Below, in pieces: positions 24,193-32,254 of a DNA stretch of 45,834 nucleotides; the first letter of the stretch is position 1, and each line of letters starts with the position of its first letter. A program made the position numbers and the translations under genes. Under the pieces are notes generated by a model. It was not told where the DNA came from, ran no database searches, and saw nothing but the letters and a program-made list of their open reading frames with translations. The DNA is from Cellulomonas biazotea (GTDB lineage: Bacteria; Actinomycetota; Actinomycetes; Actinomycetales; Cellulomonadaceae), in assembly GCF_004306155.1 (NCBI RefSeq), contig NZ_BIMR01000012.1, positions 1 to 45,834 on the forward strand. The letters run 5' to 3'.

Positions 24193-24498
24193 GTGGGACG
24201 TCGTGGGTATCCGCCGGAGTTACGGCGCAGGGTGCTGGATCTGGTCGCCAGTGGACGCTCGGTCGCGGACGTCGCTCGCGACCTCGGAATCAGCGAGGAG
24301 TCGATCTACACCTGGCGCCGCCAGGACCGCGTTGACGCTGGCCTGGCGCCGGGGCTGACGTCGGCGGAGAAGGCCGAGCTGACCGCGGCCAAGCGCAGGA
24401 TCGCCGAGCTGGAGGCCGAGCTCGCGGTGCACCGACGCGCGAGTGAGCTGCTGGGGAAGGTGGTGCCCCCAAAAGGCGGTTCGAGGCCATCGCGGTGA
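24193..24498 (+). CDS. IS3-family transposase OrfA of the degenerate element
   Basis: This product of about 101 residues has the helix-turn-helix GYPPELRRRVLDLVASGRSVADVARDLGISEESIYTWRRQDR and a coiled coil (SAEKAELTAAKRRIAELEAELAVHRRASELLGKVV). Near its end the transcript carries CCCAAAA (24468-24474) in the C CCA AAA phase, the usual IS3 -1 frameshift site. The shifted frame reads PKRRFEAIAVMAEEG into orfB. The GTG at 24193 follows GGAGGG. orfA itself looks intact, though the OrfAB partner is destroyed. Confidence 0.85.
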   Translation: MGRRGYPPELRRRVLDLVASGRSVADVARDLGISEESIYTWRRQDRVDAGLAPGLTSAEKAELTAAKRRIAELEAELAVHRRASELLGKVVPPKGGSRPSR

Positions 24499-25142
24499 TG
24501 GCCGAAGAAGGACTACGTGTCCAGGTCGCCACCCGCGTTCTCGGGACCTCGGAGTCGGGGTTCTACGCCTGGCGCACCCGCGCACCGTCGGCCCGAGCGA
24601 TTCGGCACGTCATCCTCACCGACGCGATCCGCGAGATCCACGCCGTCTCGCGCGGGGTCTACGGTGTCCGGCGGGTTCACGCCGAGCTGAGACTCGGTCG
24701 AGAGATCTCAGTGGCGCAGGGCACGGTGGCAATCCTGATGCAGCGAGCCGGCCTCAAGGGCATCGGCGGGCGGCCCAAGTGGCGCCGCCCGCACCCGGAC
24801 CTGATCTCCACCGACATGGTCGACCGCCGGTTCCGTCGCGAGGGCCTGGACCAGCTGTGGGTCACCGACATCACCGAACACCACACCCGCGAGGGCAAGG
24901 TCTACTGCGCCGACCCGCACTCACCCTGGCAGCGCGGCACGAACGAGAACACCAACGGGCTGCTGCGCCAGTACTTCCCCAAGGGCACCGACCTGTCTCG
25001 CTGGCCCGCCGAAGACCTCCTCGCCGTCCAGGCGGCGATCAACAGCAGACCCCGCAAGGTCCTCGGCTGGAGAACACCAGCCGAAGTCCTCGACGAGCAG
25101 CTACGGTCGCTCCAACAAGCAAGCGTTGCAACGACCGGTTGA
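24495..25142 (+). pseudogene. Chimeric transposase: IS3 OrfB N-terminal half fused to IS30 C terminus
   Basis: The first 138 residues are IS3 OrfB (VQVATRVLGTSESGFYAWR, the HTH region, and the first catalytic Asp in WVTDITEHHTREGKVYC). At about 24909 the protein switches without a break to an IS30-family C terminus beginning ADPHSPWQRGTNENTNG and continuing LRQYFPKGTDLS, INSRPRKVLGW and TPAEVLDEQL. The second catalytic Asp of IS3 (HSDHG motif) is missing, and the IS30 part lacks its own N-terminal DNA-binding domain. The open frame is thus an accident of rearrangement, probably not functional. Confidence 0.88.
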
Positions 25143-25143
25143 A
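24909..25143 (+). mobile_element. IS30-family transposase 3' remnant
   Basis: The 78-codon fragment encodes the end of an IS30 DDE transposase including the catalytic-Glu region NENTNG. It runs to the native-looking stop at 25140-25142, where GTTGCAACGACCGGTTGAA resembles an IS30 terminal repeat. The left half of the IS30 element is gone. Confidence 0.82.
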
Positions 25144-25431
25144 CCCAGTCAGTTCGGTTCATGGGCATTCACCCGCCGCGCGAAGGACTCCGGACTCGTC
25201 CCGTCGATGGGCTCCATCGGAGACTGCTACGACAACGCCGTCATCGAGTCGTTCTGGTCCCGCATGCAGGTCGAGCTCCTGGACCGTCAGCGCTGGCGCA
25301 CCCGGCTGGAACTGGCGAACGCGATCTTCGAATACCTCGAGATCTTCCACAACCGCCAGCGCCGGCACTCCGCACTGGGCTGGCTCACGCCCATAGAGTT
25401 CGAGACGAGACAACCGATCACCGTGGCCTAG
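25144..25431 (+). pseudogene. IS3 OrfB C-terminal remnant
   Basis: The frame resumes IS3 OrfB after the IS30 fragment: QFGSWAFTRRAKDSGLVPSMGSIGDCYDNAVIESFWSRMQVELLDRQRW, with the catalytic Glu in VIESFW, then FHNRQRRHSALGWLTPIEFE. It belongs to the same gene as the 24495 fragment by family; about 60 residues between the two parts (from after KVYC to before QF) are missing. No start codon of its own is convincing. Confidence 0.85.
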
Positions 25432-25470
25432 CGTCCAGCAACGCGGCTCCACGGAACCCGAGACACACCA

Positions 25471-25498
25471 GAGCCTCCATGGAACCCGGGGCGGTTCA
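25471..25498 (-). repeat. Second IS3-like terminal repeat, outside the element
   Basis: Read on the minus strand it begins TGAACCGCCCCGGGTTCC and shares the core CGGGTTCC-x-TGGAG with the adjacent element end. It looks like the end of another, now deleted, IS3-type element. The following stretch to 25632 shows no gene. Confidence 0.5.
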
Positions 25499-25632
25499 GC
25501 CGGCGCGCGAACAGCCAAGGTCACTCGAGTGCTCATCGTCGCCGTCGACGGGCGGGGCAGCCAGGTCCTCGACCCCCCGCAGTACGTCCCCACGCCGTGC
25601 GCTCCTGAAAGAACGCCCGCGGCGGCGGAACA

Positions 25633-26028
25633 TCAGCCCCGAGTCCGGTGCTCAGCCGGGCGGCAACCGCTGCGTGCCACGCAGTCGGACAGCCTCGTGC
25701 GCGCCGCGGCGAACTGCTCGAGCCACCTGAGCGGGGCGTCGGCGTTGGCGGTGGTGGCGTAAGCCCCTTGCCACGCGAGGTGGAGTGCTGACAGCTCTTC
25801 GATGAGCTCGGTGTGGTCGTGCCAGCATGCCGGGACGACGCGGCGGTCGAGCTGGAAGCGTTCGACGAGCCAGCCGATCCAGAGATCGAGCTCCTCGAGC
25901 AGGAGTTCCTGGTCCTCCGGTGCGTGGGCAGACCACACGATCGGCACGGGTAGTGCTGTCGGTTGCGTCATCTGTCGCGGCGGGTAGAAGAGATCGCCTC
26001 GGCTGTCATCGCGGTTCACGAGAGTCAC
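25633..26028 (-). CDS. DUF4913-like protein coupled to the relaxase
   Basis: This 131-residue product contains LFYPPRQMTQPTALPVPIVW, then EELDLWIGWLVERFQLDRRVVPACWHDHTELIEELSALHLAWQGAY, which resembles DUF4913 proteins of actinobacterial conjugative elements (tryptophan-rich helix, C-W-x-H-x-E-L-I-E-E-L-x-A-L). The function is unknown. The GTG at 26028 overlaps the relaxase stop codon (GTGA), so it is translated with the relaxase; an internal ATG at 25971 is less likely. It is the last gene of this unit before the IS remains. Confidence 0.7.
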   Translation of the reverse strand: MTLVNRDDSRGDLFYPPRQMTQPTALPVPIVWSAHAPEDQELLLEELDLWIGWLVERFQLDRRVVPACWHDHTELIEELSALHLAWQGAYATTANADAPLRWLEQFAAARTRLSDCVARSGCRPAEHRTRG

Positions 26029-29000
26029 CTCCCCATGGCGTTCGACCGCGCAACGGCGGGACGGCGCACAGCCTTGGCTGGCGACGCGGCGTTGATGTGG
26101 AGCTCGAGGGTCGTACTCCAACCTTCGTCGGGCGTGCCCGATTCGGCTGCTTCGGCGCACAGGCCTCGCCAAGACTCGTCGTTCACCCCGTCTGCGGTTC
26201 TCCGGGTCGCGTCGTGCTCCGCCATGAGGCCCTCGACCCGTTCGAGAATCTCGATGCCGTCTGCATCGAGACCGACGCGGAAACGGGGAGCCGGCGTCGC
26301 GTCCTGCTCTTCAACGACTCGCTCGATCCATGCCCGGGCTCTTGCAAGCAGGCGCATGGACGCGTCAGGTCCGTGGATCCCGTTCACCAGTCCTCGGACG
26401 ACGCCCGTCGGGCGCGATGTCAGAGCCGTGATGCGGTCGAGAGCGATGAAGATCCCGCCGCTCTCGGGCGACGCCGCGATGTCCCGAACGGATGTCGCAT
26501 TGAGGCCGCAGGCGTGCAGCCGTTCCGTCCACCTGGCGCGCGCGGCGTCGGCGTAGATGGTGCGGATGATCGGTTCGAGTCGTCGCACCGACGTCGACTC
26601 TGCCTCGCGAAGGGCGATCGTGGCCGTCGCCGACCGTTCCGCGCCACTGGTCGCGAGGATGCACTCGAGAATCTCGTGCGCGTCGCCAGCGGCATGGGGA
26701 TCCGGCAGCTCGTCGCACTCGGGGTTCACGGGATCGACCGAGATGTAGAGGCGATTGCTGCGCCTTCCCCGCGTCATTGCGACGTACAGGTTCTCTCGCG
26801 TCATGCCGGGGTGGACCAGGACGTGGGCGAGGTCGACGGTGATCCCCTGCGCGCGATGTGTCGTCGTCGCGTAGGCGAGGTCGACGTTGTCCGTCGCGTA
26901 TTCGGCCGGCAGCGTCACTGACCGTGCCTCGTCAGAGCCCGCAGTCCCGACGACGCCTCGCCTCGCCAGCGCAGTCCTCGCCGCCACGACGACGAGGTGG
27001 CCGTCGGCCCCCACGGCCTTCACGTCCCACAGGTCGCCGTTCCTGACGTGGCCGTGCGCGGCGCGCAACCCGCGGTCGTTGAGGCGGGTCACCACGCGGT
27101 CTCCGACGCAGATCATCGTGCCGCTCTTGGTGGTCACACCGTCCCGCGCGACGAGGCCCTCCTGCACCCGGTCGTTGTGGGCGCGTGTGTTCAGCGCCGC
27201 GACCGTCGCCGCGTCGGGCGCCAGCAGGATCGTCGTCGCACCCGACGCCACGTCCGCCGACCACGCGGCATACGCCTCTTCGAGCATCGACTCGGCCGGT
27301 CCGGCGCGCAGCCGCCCTGCGTCCTCGTACTCGTCCAGCACGCGCGCGTCGCCGGCTCGCAGCCGGATGGTCGCCCGCGCCTCCCACTCCTCCGCGAACC
27401 GCCACAGCGTGCGCAGCTGCGCTCCCCCGGTCGTGTCGACGATCAGTCCGAAGGCACCACCGGCGTCGACAGCGGAGAGCTGCTGGTGATCGCCGACAAG
27501 CAGCACCTTGCCGCGGGCCCGGGCGACCTGGTCGACGAGCTCCCGCAGCATGAGCGTCCCGGCGAGCGACGCCTCGTCGACGATGACCAGCTGACCATCG
27601 CTGATCTGCCACCGTCGCGCCTCGCGAGTCAGGCTCATCAGCGCTGTGTCGACCAGCCGCAGCCGTCGTATGTCGCCGCCAATCGCCGACCTCCCGTCGA
27701 TCAGTCGCTGGATGACGGCGCGGCGCTGCTCGCCGCCCAAACCCGTCGTCTCATGACGCCATTTGGCGGTGTTCTCGCACGCGATGCCCAGCGCTCCCGC
27801 GAGGTTTGCTGCCGCAGAGGCGGAGGGCGCCAGGCCGATCACCGATCCGTGCCCGTGCTGCCGTTCCCACACGTGGCGAAGGGCGGCGAGGGCGGTCGTC
27901 TTGCCCGACCCCGCCGGTCCCACCAGGACGTCCACCAACCTCCCCGAGGAGGAGATCGAGGCGACTGCGGCGAGCTGGTCTGACGCCAGCTCGAGCGCGT
28001 CGTCAACGCGCATCATGCGTGACGTCGGCGCCGACGTGTCGGCGGCTGCGGCGAGGAGCGCGTGCTCAGCATCGAGGATGACCATGTCGGTGTAGGTGTG
28101 CTCACCAGGGCGCTCGAACACGCTCGAGCCGTCCTGGCGCGCGTAGCGTCCGGATGACGGGAACGCTGGCGCGGCCTCGAGGCTGACGCACCGCCGCAGG
28201 GCGGCGTCGCACACGTCGTCGACGATCCGCAACCGGTCTTCCACACTCGCGGAGATGAGCGGCTTGGTGACGCGGAGCGCCTCGGCCATCACGTTCCACC
28301 GGGTCCACGTCGCGCGCCGCTCGCGCACGCCGTTCAGCACGTGCGTCGCAAGGACGTCCACCACAGGCGGAGCGAGGTCGGACCGGCGGACGGGTCGCGC
28401 CGATGACGCGCCGATGACGCGGGAGGTCAGCTGCTCAGGCGTCTCCCCCGTCACCTCGCTCGCCCGGCGCCTCCATCGCTCGACGAGCCGTCCCAGCGCG
28501 CGCACCTTTTTCGCTGGCCGGGTCGCCCGAGCGACCTGCTGACGCAGCCGGAGGATCTCGATCCGGTTCGGCGCGCGTCCGTGCGTCGCCGCGAAGTCCG
28601 CGACCTCGGTCGTCATCGCCGCGTCGATCTGAGTCGACCGCTGCGAGAACGCCGCCATGAGCTCGTCTGTGACGCCGTCGAGCTCGAACGCGGGCGTCCG
28701 CCTCGGCCCGCGGGAGCGCCAGTTCCACCGCACGGGCAGGCTTCTCGCCAGCTCGTCGACCAGAAGGGCCTCGTACAGCTCGCTGATCGTGACGACCGCG
28801 TGGTGCAGTGCCCGCGAGTCGAGCGAGCGCCACGCACCGTCGAGCCCTTGGACTTTGTTGGCCACCACCAGGTGGGTGTGGAGGTTCGGGTCGCCGGCCC
28901 GTGAGTCCCAGTGGTCGAACGCCGCGGCGACGGCACCTCCGATCGGCTCCTGCCGGCATCCTGCGGCACCGGTCCTCGTGAAGAGCGCACGGTCCTCGAG

Positions 29001-29561
29001 GAATTGCAGCGACACGCCCACGGCTCGCCGGTGGGCCGCGTAGACCGCGGCCTGAGTCGTCCCGTCGGCGACTGCCCAGAGGGTGGAGACCGACTTCATG
29101 ACCGTGAACGTGAGGTCGAAGCCGGCGATGCAGGGCGACGTCTCCTTCGCGAGCTCCACCTTCGTGATCGCGTCCACCGCCCGCTGCCTCGCCTCCGCGG
29201 TGAGATCGCCGGGAAGCGCGCGCACCTGGGCGGCGACGCGGTCGGCCGGCGAGGTCGCTGGGGTGTAGCGGCGGCCGAGCGGTGCGCCCGTCGACGGGTC
29301 AAGACCACGGCTGTAGAGCCGCGCCATGGCCACCTCTGTCACCACTGTCCCAGGTCGTACTGCGGCATCCTGCGGGGTGCTGGGTGCGGGGCCGCCACCC
29401 AGCGCGGCGAGCCCACGCCCCAGCCAGCGGCCGGGTGGGTTTCCGGAGGCGGCGTAGTAGGCAGCCATCGGCGACGGTCCGTGCCGCTCGCAGTCCCCGG
29501 TGGCGATGTGCCGGAGCAGGTAGCGGTAGCCCGCGCCTGCGGTGAGCCGGTGCAGCGTCAT
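26025..29561 (-). CDS. MobF-type conjugative relaxase with helicase domain (TrwC/TraA-like)
   Basis: This 1178-residue protein starts with the relaxase signature MTLHRLTAGAGYRYLLRHIA, the tyrosine pair Tyr35-Tyr36 (MAAYYAASGNPPGRWLG) and the metal-binding three-His motif around residues 215-230 (HWDSRAGDPNLHTHLVV). A RecD-like helicase follows, with Walker A VGPAGSGKTT (about 540-550), Walker B LVIVDEAS (about 660), and later ATTTHRAQGITVD and ENLYVAMTRGR motifs. It nicks oriT, becomes covalently bound to the strand and unwinds it for transfer. No type IV secretion or TraB-like gene is in the window, so the element may be mobilizable rather than self-transmissible, or the rest lies outside. 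Confidence 0.93.
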   Translation of the reverse strand: MTLHRLTAGAGYRYLLRHIATGDCERHGPSPMAAYYAASGNPPGRWLGRGLAALGGGPAPSTPQDAAVRPGTVVTEVAMARLYSRGLDPSTGAPLGRRYTPATSPADRVAAQVRALPGDLTAEARQRAVDAITKVELAKETSPCIAGFDLTFTVMKSVSTLWAVADGTTQAAVYAAHRRAVGVSLQFLEDRALFTRTGAAGCRQEPIGGAVAAAFDHWDSRAGDPNLHTHLVVANKVQGLDGAWRSLDSRALHHAVVTISELYEALLVDELARSLPVRWNWRSRGPRRTPAFELDGVTDELMAAFSQRSTQIDAAMTTEVADFAATHGRAPNRIEILRLRQQVARATRPAKKVRALGRLVERWRRRASEVTGETPEQLTSRVIGASSARPVRRSDLAPPVVDVLATHVLNGVRERRATWTRWNVMAEALRVTKPLISASVEDRLRIVDDVCDAALRRCVSLEAAPAFPSSGRYARQDGSSVFERPGEHTYTDMVILDAEHALLAAAADTSAPTSRMMRVDDALELASDQLAAVASISSSGRLVDVLVGPAGSGKTTALAALRHVWERQHGHGSVIGLAPSASAAANLAGALGIACENTAKWRHETTGLGGEQRRAVIQRLIDGRSAIGGDIRRLRLVDTALMSLTREARRWQISDGQLVIVDEASLAGTLMLRELVDQVARARGKVLLVGDHQQLSAVDAGGAFGLIVDTTGGAQLRTLWRFAEEWEARATIRLRAGDARVLDEYEDAGRLRAGPAESMLEEAYAAWSADVASGATTILLAPDAATVAALNTRAHNDRVQEGLVARDGVTTKSGTMICVGDRVVTRLNDRGLRAAHGHVRNGDLWDVKAVGADGHLVVVAARTALARRGVVGTAGSDEARSVTLPAEYATDNVDLAYATTTHRAQGITVDLAHVLVHPGMTRENLYVAMTRGRRSNRLYISVDPVNPECDELPDPHAAGDAHEILECILATSGAERSATATIALREAESTSVRRLEPIIRTIYADAARARWTERLHACGLNATSVRDIAASPESGGIFIALDRITALTSRPTGVVRGLVNGIHGPDASMRLLARARAWIERVVEEQDATPAPRFRVGLDADGIEILERVEGLMAEHDATRRTADGVNDESWRGLCAEAAESGTPDEGWSTTLELHINAASPAKAVRRPAVARSNAMGR

Positions 29562-29603
29562 GACCACGACAGCGCCGCCGTGCTCACGGTCCGGTTCCGA
29601 TCG

Positions 29604-29625
29604 CCCACACTTCCGGGAGTGCGGG
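29604..29625. other. Candidate oriT hairpin upstream of the relaxase gene
   Basis: CCCACACT and AGTGCGGG form an 8-bp imperfect stem with a 6-nt loop, 43 bp upstream of the relaxase start. Origins of transfer often sit beside the relaxase gene and carry such hairpins; nothing more specific supports it. Confidence 0.3.
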
Positions 29626-29745
29626 TTGGCGGCCAAACACCCGACGTGACTCACGCGGCCAGCCCTAGTGCCAGACGAGTCAGGGCCTAGTAGACCCGTT
29701 GGCCGGCTGGCGGGCTGGCATCCGGCGACGCCGCGGGCGGGCGGA

Positions 29746-30144
29746 TCACTCGGCCGGCGGAATCTCCGGCTGCGATCGGTCGATCTGAAGCGGCCGCAGC
29801 GCCGCAGGCTGCTCGGCGACGCCCGGGCCACCCTTCTCGAGCCACCGCTCGAGCTCATGGGTGAGTTCGTCTCCTGCGAGACGTTCGAACCACACCGGTC
29901 GGCCCGAAGCGCGTCGGCCCACGGCGCTCGGTCGCGCGACGACGACGTCGCCGCGCTCACACTCGTCGAGGCACTCCGACAACGTGAGGTCGGCAAGCCC
30001 GCGACTGCGCAGCGCCTCGAGCCGCGCGAGCTGCCCGCCTTCCAGCGGGTCGTGGACACCCAGGGTCTCGCCGGCGCACAGGCTGCAGGCGGTCAGCCCT
30101 GGACGCGATGCAGGGCGCGGAGGGGTGGTCGAGCGATCGGGCAC
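29746..30144 (-). CDS. Thioredoxin-fold (2Fe-2S) ferredoxin-like protein
   Basis: This 132-residue protein carries four Cys in the pattern C20-x2-C23 (TACSLCAG) and C58-x3-C62 (SECLDECERGDVVVARPS). A strand-helix end follows (RPVWFERLAGDELTHELERWLEKGGPGVAEQPAALRPL). This matches the actinobacterial single-domain (2Fe-2S) ferredoxins with a thioredoxin fold. It could pass electrons to or from the ETF encoded divergently. The GTG at 30144 is the only reasonable start, though no strong ribosome site precedes it. It lies just outside the relaxase unit; whether it belongs to the mobile element is unclear. Confidence 0.72.
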   Translation of the reverse strand: MPDRSTTPPRPASRPGLTACSLCAGETLGVHDPLEGGQLARLEALRSRGLADLTLSECLDECERGDVVVARPSAVGRRASGRPVWFERLAGDELTHELERWLEKGGPGVAEQPAALRPLQIDRSQPEIPPAE

Positions 30145-30201
30145 TTGATCAACGGTACCGACGTTCTGCAGGGCCTCGATCGATGAGCGGTCCGATCCGC
30201 A

Positions 30202-30239
30202 TGAAGGTTCGATCAAGGTCCACGGGCGATCCCCTTGAG
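30202..30239 (+). promoter_or_regulatory. 11-bp-phased direct repeats between the ferredoxin and etfB genes
   Basis: Half-sites TGAAG (30202), TCAAG (30213) and TTGAG (30235) lie at offsets 0, 11 and 33, that is, exact multiples of 11 bp. The pattern recurs at five other places in the right-hand part of the window and resembles an OmpR/PhoB-type response-regulator site. Confidence 0.5.
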
Positions 30240-30382
30240 CCGGGCCGATCCGGGACCTTCGGTGCGGTTCGTGGCAGGACCGGTCCTCGTACGGTCGTCG
30301 CGCCCTGGACCGACCTCGATCCGGAGGGCAGGCGGGTCGAGCAGGTCGCGACCGCGCGAGTGGTGACCGAGAGGAGCAGCAG

Positions 30383-31105
30383 GTGCAGATCGTGGTGTGC
30401 GTCAAGCACGTCCCCGACGTCCAGTCGGACAGGAGGTTCACGGAGGACGGCCGCGTCGACCGGGACCAGGACGCCGGCACGCTGAACGAGTTGGACGAGT
30501 ACGCGCTCGAGGCAGCGCTCGTCCTCGTCGAGGCGCACGGCGGAGAGGTCACCGTCCTGACGATGGGACCAGCTCGGGCCGAGGACGCGGTTCGTCGGGG
30601 GCTGCAGGTCGGTGCCGACCACGGCGTCCATGTTCGCGACGAGACACTCGAGGGATCCGACGTCTTCGCGACCGCACGCGTGCTCGCGTCGGCTGTCCGC
30701 CGCGTCGGTGAACGAGCGCCTGTCGACCTCGTACTCACGGGAACGTCGTCGTTGGACGGTCAGATGGCCGTGCTGCCGGCGCTGCTCGGCGCCGAGCTCG
30801 GCTGGCCGACGGCGCCCCTCGCGGCGCGGATCGACGTCGCAGGCGCGAGCCTCGAGGTTCATCGTCACCTCGAGGACGCCGAGGAGACGCTGGTGGCACC
30901 GCTTCCCGCCGTCGTCAGCATCACGGACCGGGCGAACGAGCCGAGGTACCCGAACTTCAAGGGAATCCAGGCCGCGCGGAAGAAGTCCGTCGAGCTCTGG
31001 ACGCTCGCCGACCTCGCGATCGCTCCGAACGAGGTCGGGCGGTCCGGCGCCCGGACGCGCGTTGCGACCAGCACGCTCCGCCGCGGGACGGCCGCGTGCT
31101 GCTGA
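30383..31105 (+). CDS. etfB: Electron transfer flavoprotein beta subunit (EtfB), 3' frameshifted
   Basis: The 240-residue open frame has the EtfB core: MQIVVCVKHVPDVQSD, LNELDEYALEAALVLVEAHGGEVTVLTMGPARAEDAVRRGLQVGADHGVHV, TGTSSLDGQMAVLPALLGAELGWP, and the family signature VVSITDRANEPRYPNFKGIQAARKK. It binds AMP and pairs with EtfA to shuttle electrons from acyl-CoA or other dehydrogenases. The GTG at 30383 has GGAG upstream. The frame goes wrong about residue 230 and ends GTAACC. A -1 frame continues with RVLLTDTGDAGVRIADFLAAHQLI, the expected EtfB C terminus, to 31167, just at etfA. A 1-nt deletion, a sequencing error or a recoding event is implied. Confidence 0.85.
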   Translation: MQIVVCVKHVPDVQSDRRFTEDGRVDRDQDAGTLNELDEYALEAALVLVEAHGGEVTVLTMGPARAEDAVRRGLQVGADHGVHVRDETLEGSDVFATARVLASAVRRVGERAPVDLVLTGTSSLDGQMAVLPALLGAELGWPTAPLAARIDVAGASLEVHRHLEDAEETLVAPLPAVVSITDRANEPRYPNFKGIQAARKKSVELWTLADLAIAPNEVGRSGARTRVATSTLRRGTAACC

Positions 31106-31167
31106 CCGACACGGGCGATGCCGGGGTGCGCATTGCCGACTTCCTCGCCGCCCACCAACTCATCTGA
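31075..31167 (+). pseudogene. etfB: Displaced C-terminal segment of etfB
   Basis: In the frame one base behind etfB, the codons from about 31075 read APPRDGRVLLTDTGD, then AGVRIADFLAAHQLI, and stop at 31165-31167, where the TGA overlaps an ATG (TGATG) of etfA. ETF beta chains normally end in such a GxxRIxxFL helix. This places the lesion between about 31056 and 31078. Confidence 0.8.
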
Positions 31168-31178
31168 TGGGGACAACC

Positions 31179-32156
31179 ATGACCACGCAGCCTGACCCGG
31201 TGCTCGTTCTCGTCGACCACGACCACGGAGGGGTCGCGCCGTCGGCCTGGGAGATCCTGGCCGTGGCTCGTCACCTCGGGCCGGTCCACGCTGTTCTTGT
31301 CGGTGCCGGCCCTGAAGGGGCGCTCGAGGAGCTCGCCGCCTACGGCGTCGCGGCCGCGCACCTCGTCGAGGCGCCAGCTGACGTGGCGCTTCTCGCACCG
31401 ACCGTCGCGCGCTCGCTGACCAGGGTTGCCGCGTCCGCGGACGCGACGACCGTCGTACTGGCGGCGAGTCCGCGGAACGCCGAGATCGCCGCGCTCGCCG
31501 CCCGCGAGCTCGGTGCCGGACTCCTCCTCGACGCGCGGTCCCTTGGCCGTGGCGCCGACGGTCGCCTGGTGACCGAACAGCTCGCGTTCGCGTCCATGTG
31601 GTCCGTCGTCGCGGAGTCGCTCGCTGAGCGCTGTGTCGTCACGCTGCGCCCGGAGCCGTCACATGTGCTTGCGCACGACGCTCGTACAGAGCCCTCGATT
31701 CGTCGGCATCGGTTGCCCGAGGGCGATGAACTGCGTGGGCTGCGCCTGAGCTCTCGGACCTCGAGCATAGCGGCGGAGGGTCCGAAGCTCTCCAGCGCCC
31801 GGGTCGTCGTCGCGGGCGGCCGTGGTACCGGCGGCGACTTCGGGCCGCTGCGGGAGCTCGCCGCCGCACTCGGAGGCGCGGTGGGCTCGACGCGTGTCGC
31901 CACGGATGAAGGGTGGATAGCCGCCGACACCCAGATCGGGCAGACCGGTGCAACCGTGAGCCCGGCGCTCTACGTCGGAGCTGGCGTCTCGGGAGCCGTC
32001 CACCACCGCGGTGGCATGCAGTCGGCGGGCGTCGTGGTCGCCATCAACAACGATCCCGACGCACCGATCTTCGAGATCGCCGACTTCGGGGTCGTGGGCG
32101 ACCTGTTCGAGGTCGTCCCGCAGCTGACGGCGGAGGTGCTGCGCCGTCGATCGTGA
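31179..32156 (+). CDS. etfA: Electron transfer flavoprotein alpha subunit
   Basis: This 325-residue protein has the N-terminal alpha-subunit domain (VLVLVDHDHGGVAPSAWEILAVARHLG) and the C-terminal FAD-binding domain. The latter runs through SSARVVVAGGRGTGGDFGPLRELAAALGG and GWIAADTQIGQTGATVSPALYVGAGVSGAVHHRGGMQ to VVAINNDPDAPIFEIADFGVVGDLFEVVPQL. It binds FAD and completes the ETF dimer. ATG 31179 has GGGGA 6 nt upstream; ATG 31167 overlaps the ancestral etfB stop. The sequence is intact, so loss of etfB function would leave it without a partner. Confidence 0.93.
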   Translation: MTTQPDPVLVLVDHDHGGVAPSAWEILAVARHLGPVHAVLVGAGPEGALEELAAYGVAAAHLVEAPADVALLAPTVARSLTRVAASADATTVVLAASPRNAEIAALAARELGAGLLLDARSLGRGADGRLVTEQLAFASMWSVVAESLAERCVVTLRPEPSHVLAHDARTEPSIRRHRLPEGDELRGLRLSSRTSSIAAEGPKLSSARVVVAGGRGTGGDFGPLRELAAALGGAVGSTRVATDEGWIAADTQIGQTGATVSPALYVGAGVSGAVHHRGGMQSAGVVVAINNDPDAPIFEIADFGVVGDLFEVVPQLTAEVLRRRS

Positions 32157-32254
32157 GAGGCAGGCAGCCTTGACCCGACCTCAGGAGCACCGTGATCCCT
32201 CCTCAACCCGACAAGAGCAGGATCGAGCCGGGACGGATCGACGGAGGAGGCCAC

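Larger units (their letters stand above)
24122..25470 (+). mobile_element. Degenerate IS3-family element invaded by an IS30 fragment
   Basis: Related inverted ends lie at about 24122-24163 and 25428-25470; about 34 of 42 positions agree, starting TGGTGTGTC(C/T)CG on each inward strand. Inside are an IS3 orfA, the first half of orfB, a piece of an IS30 transposase, and the last third of orfB. The catalytic centre of orfB is lost, so the element cannot move by itself. Confidence 0.82.

Noticed and set aside
24495-25142. A new fused transposase family
   Set aside because: The IS3 part loses its second catalytic Asp, the IS30 part loses its N-terminal domain, and the missing IS3 piece resumes right after, so this is a wreck rather than a designed fusion.
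28435-28959. Arg-rich frame inside the relaxase region
   Set aside because: It is an out-of-frame reading of the relaxase on the same strand, with no motifs or ribosome site.
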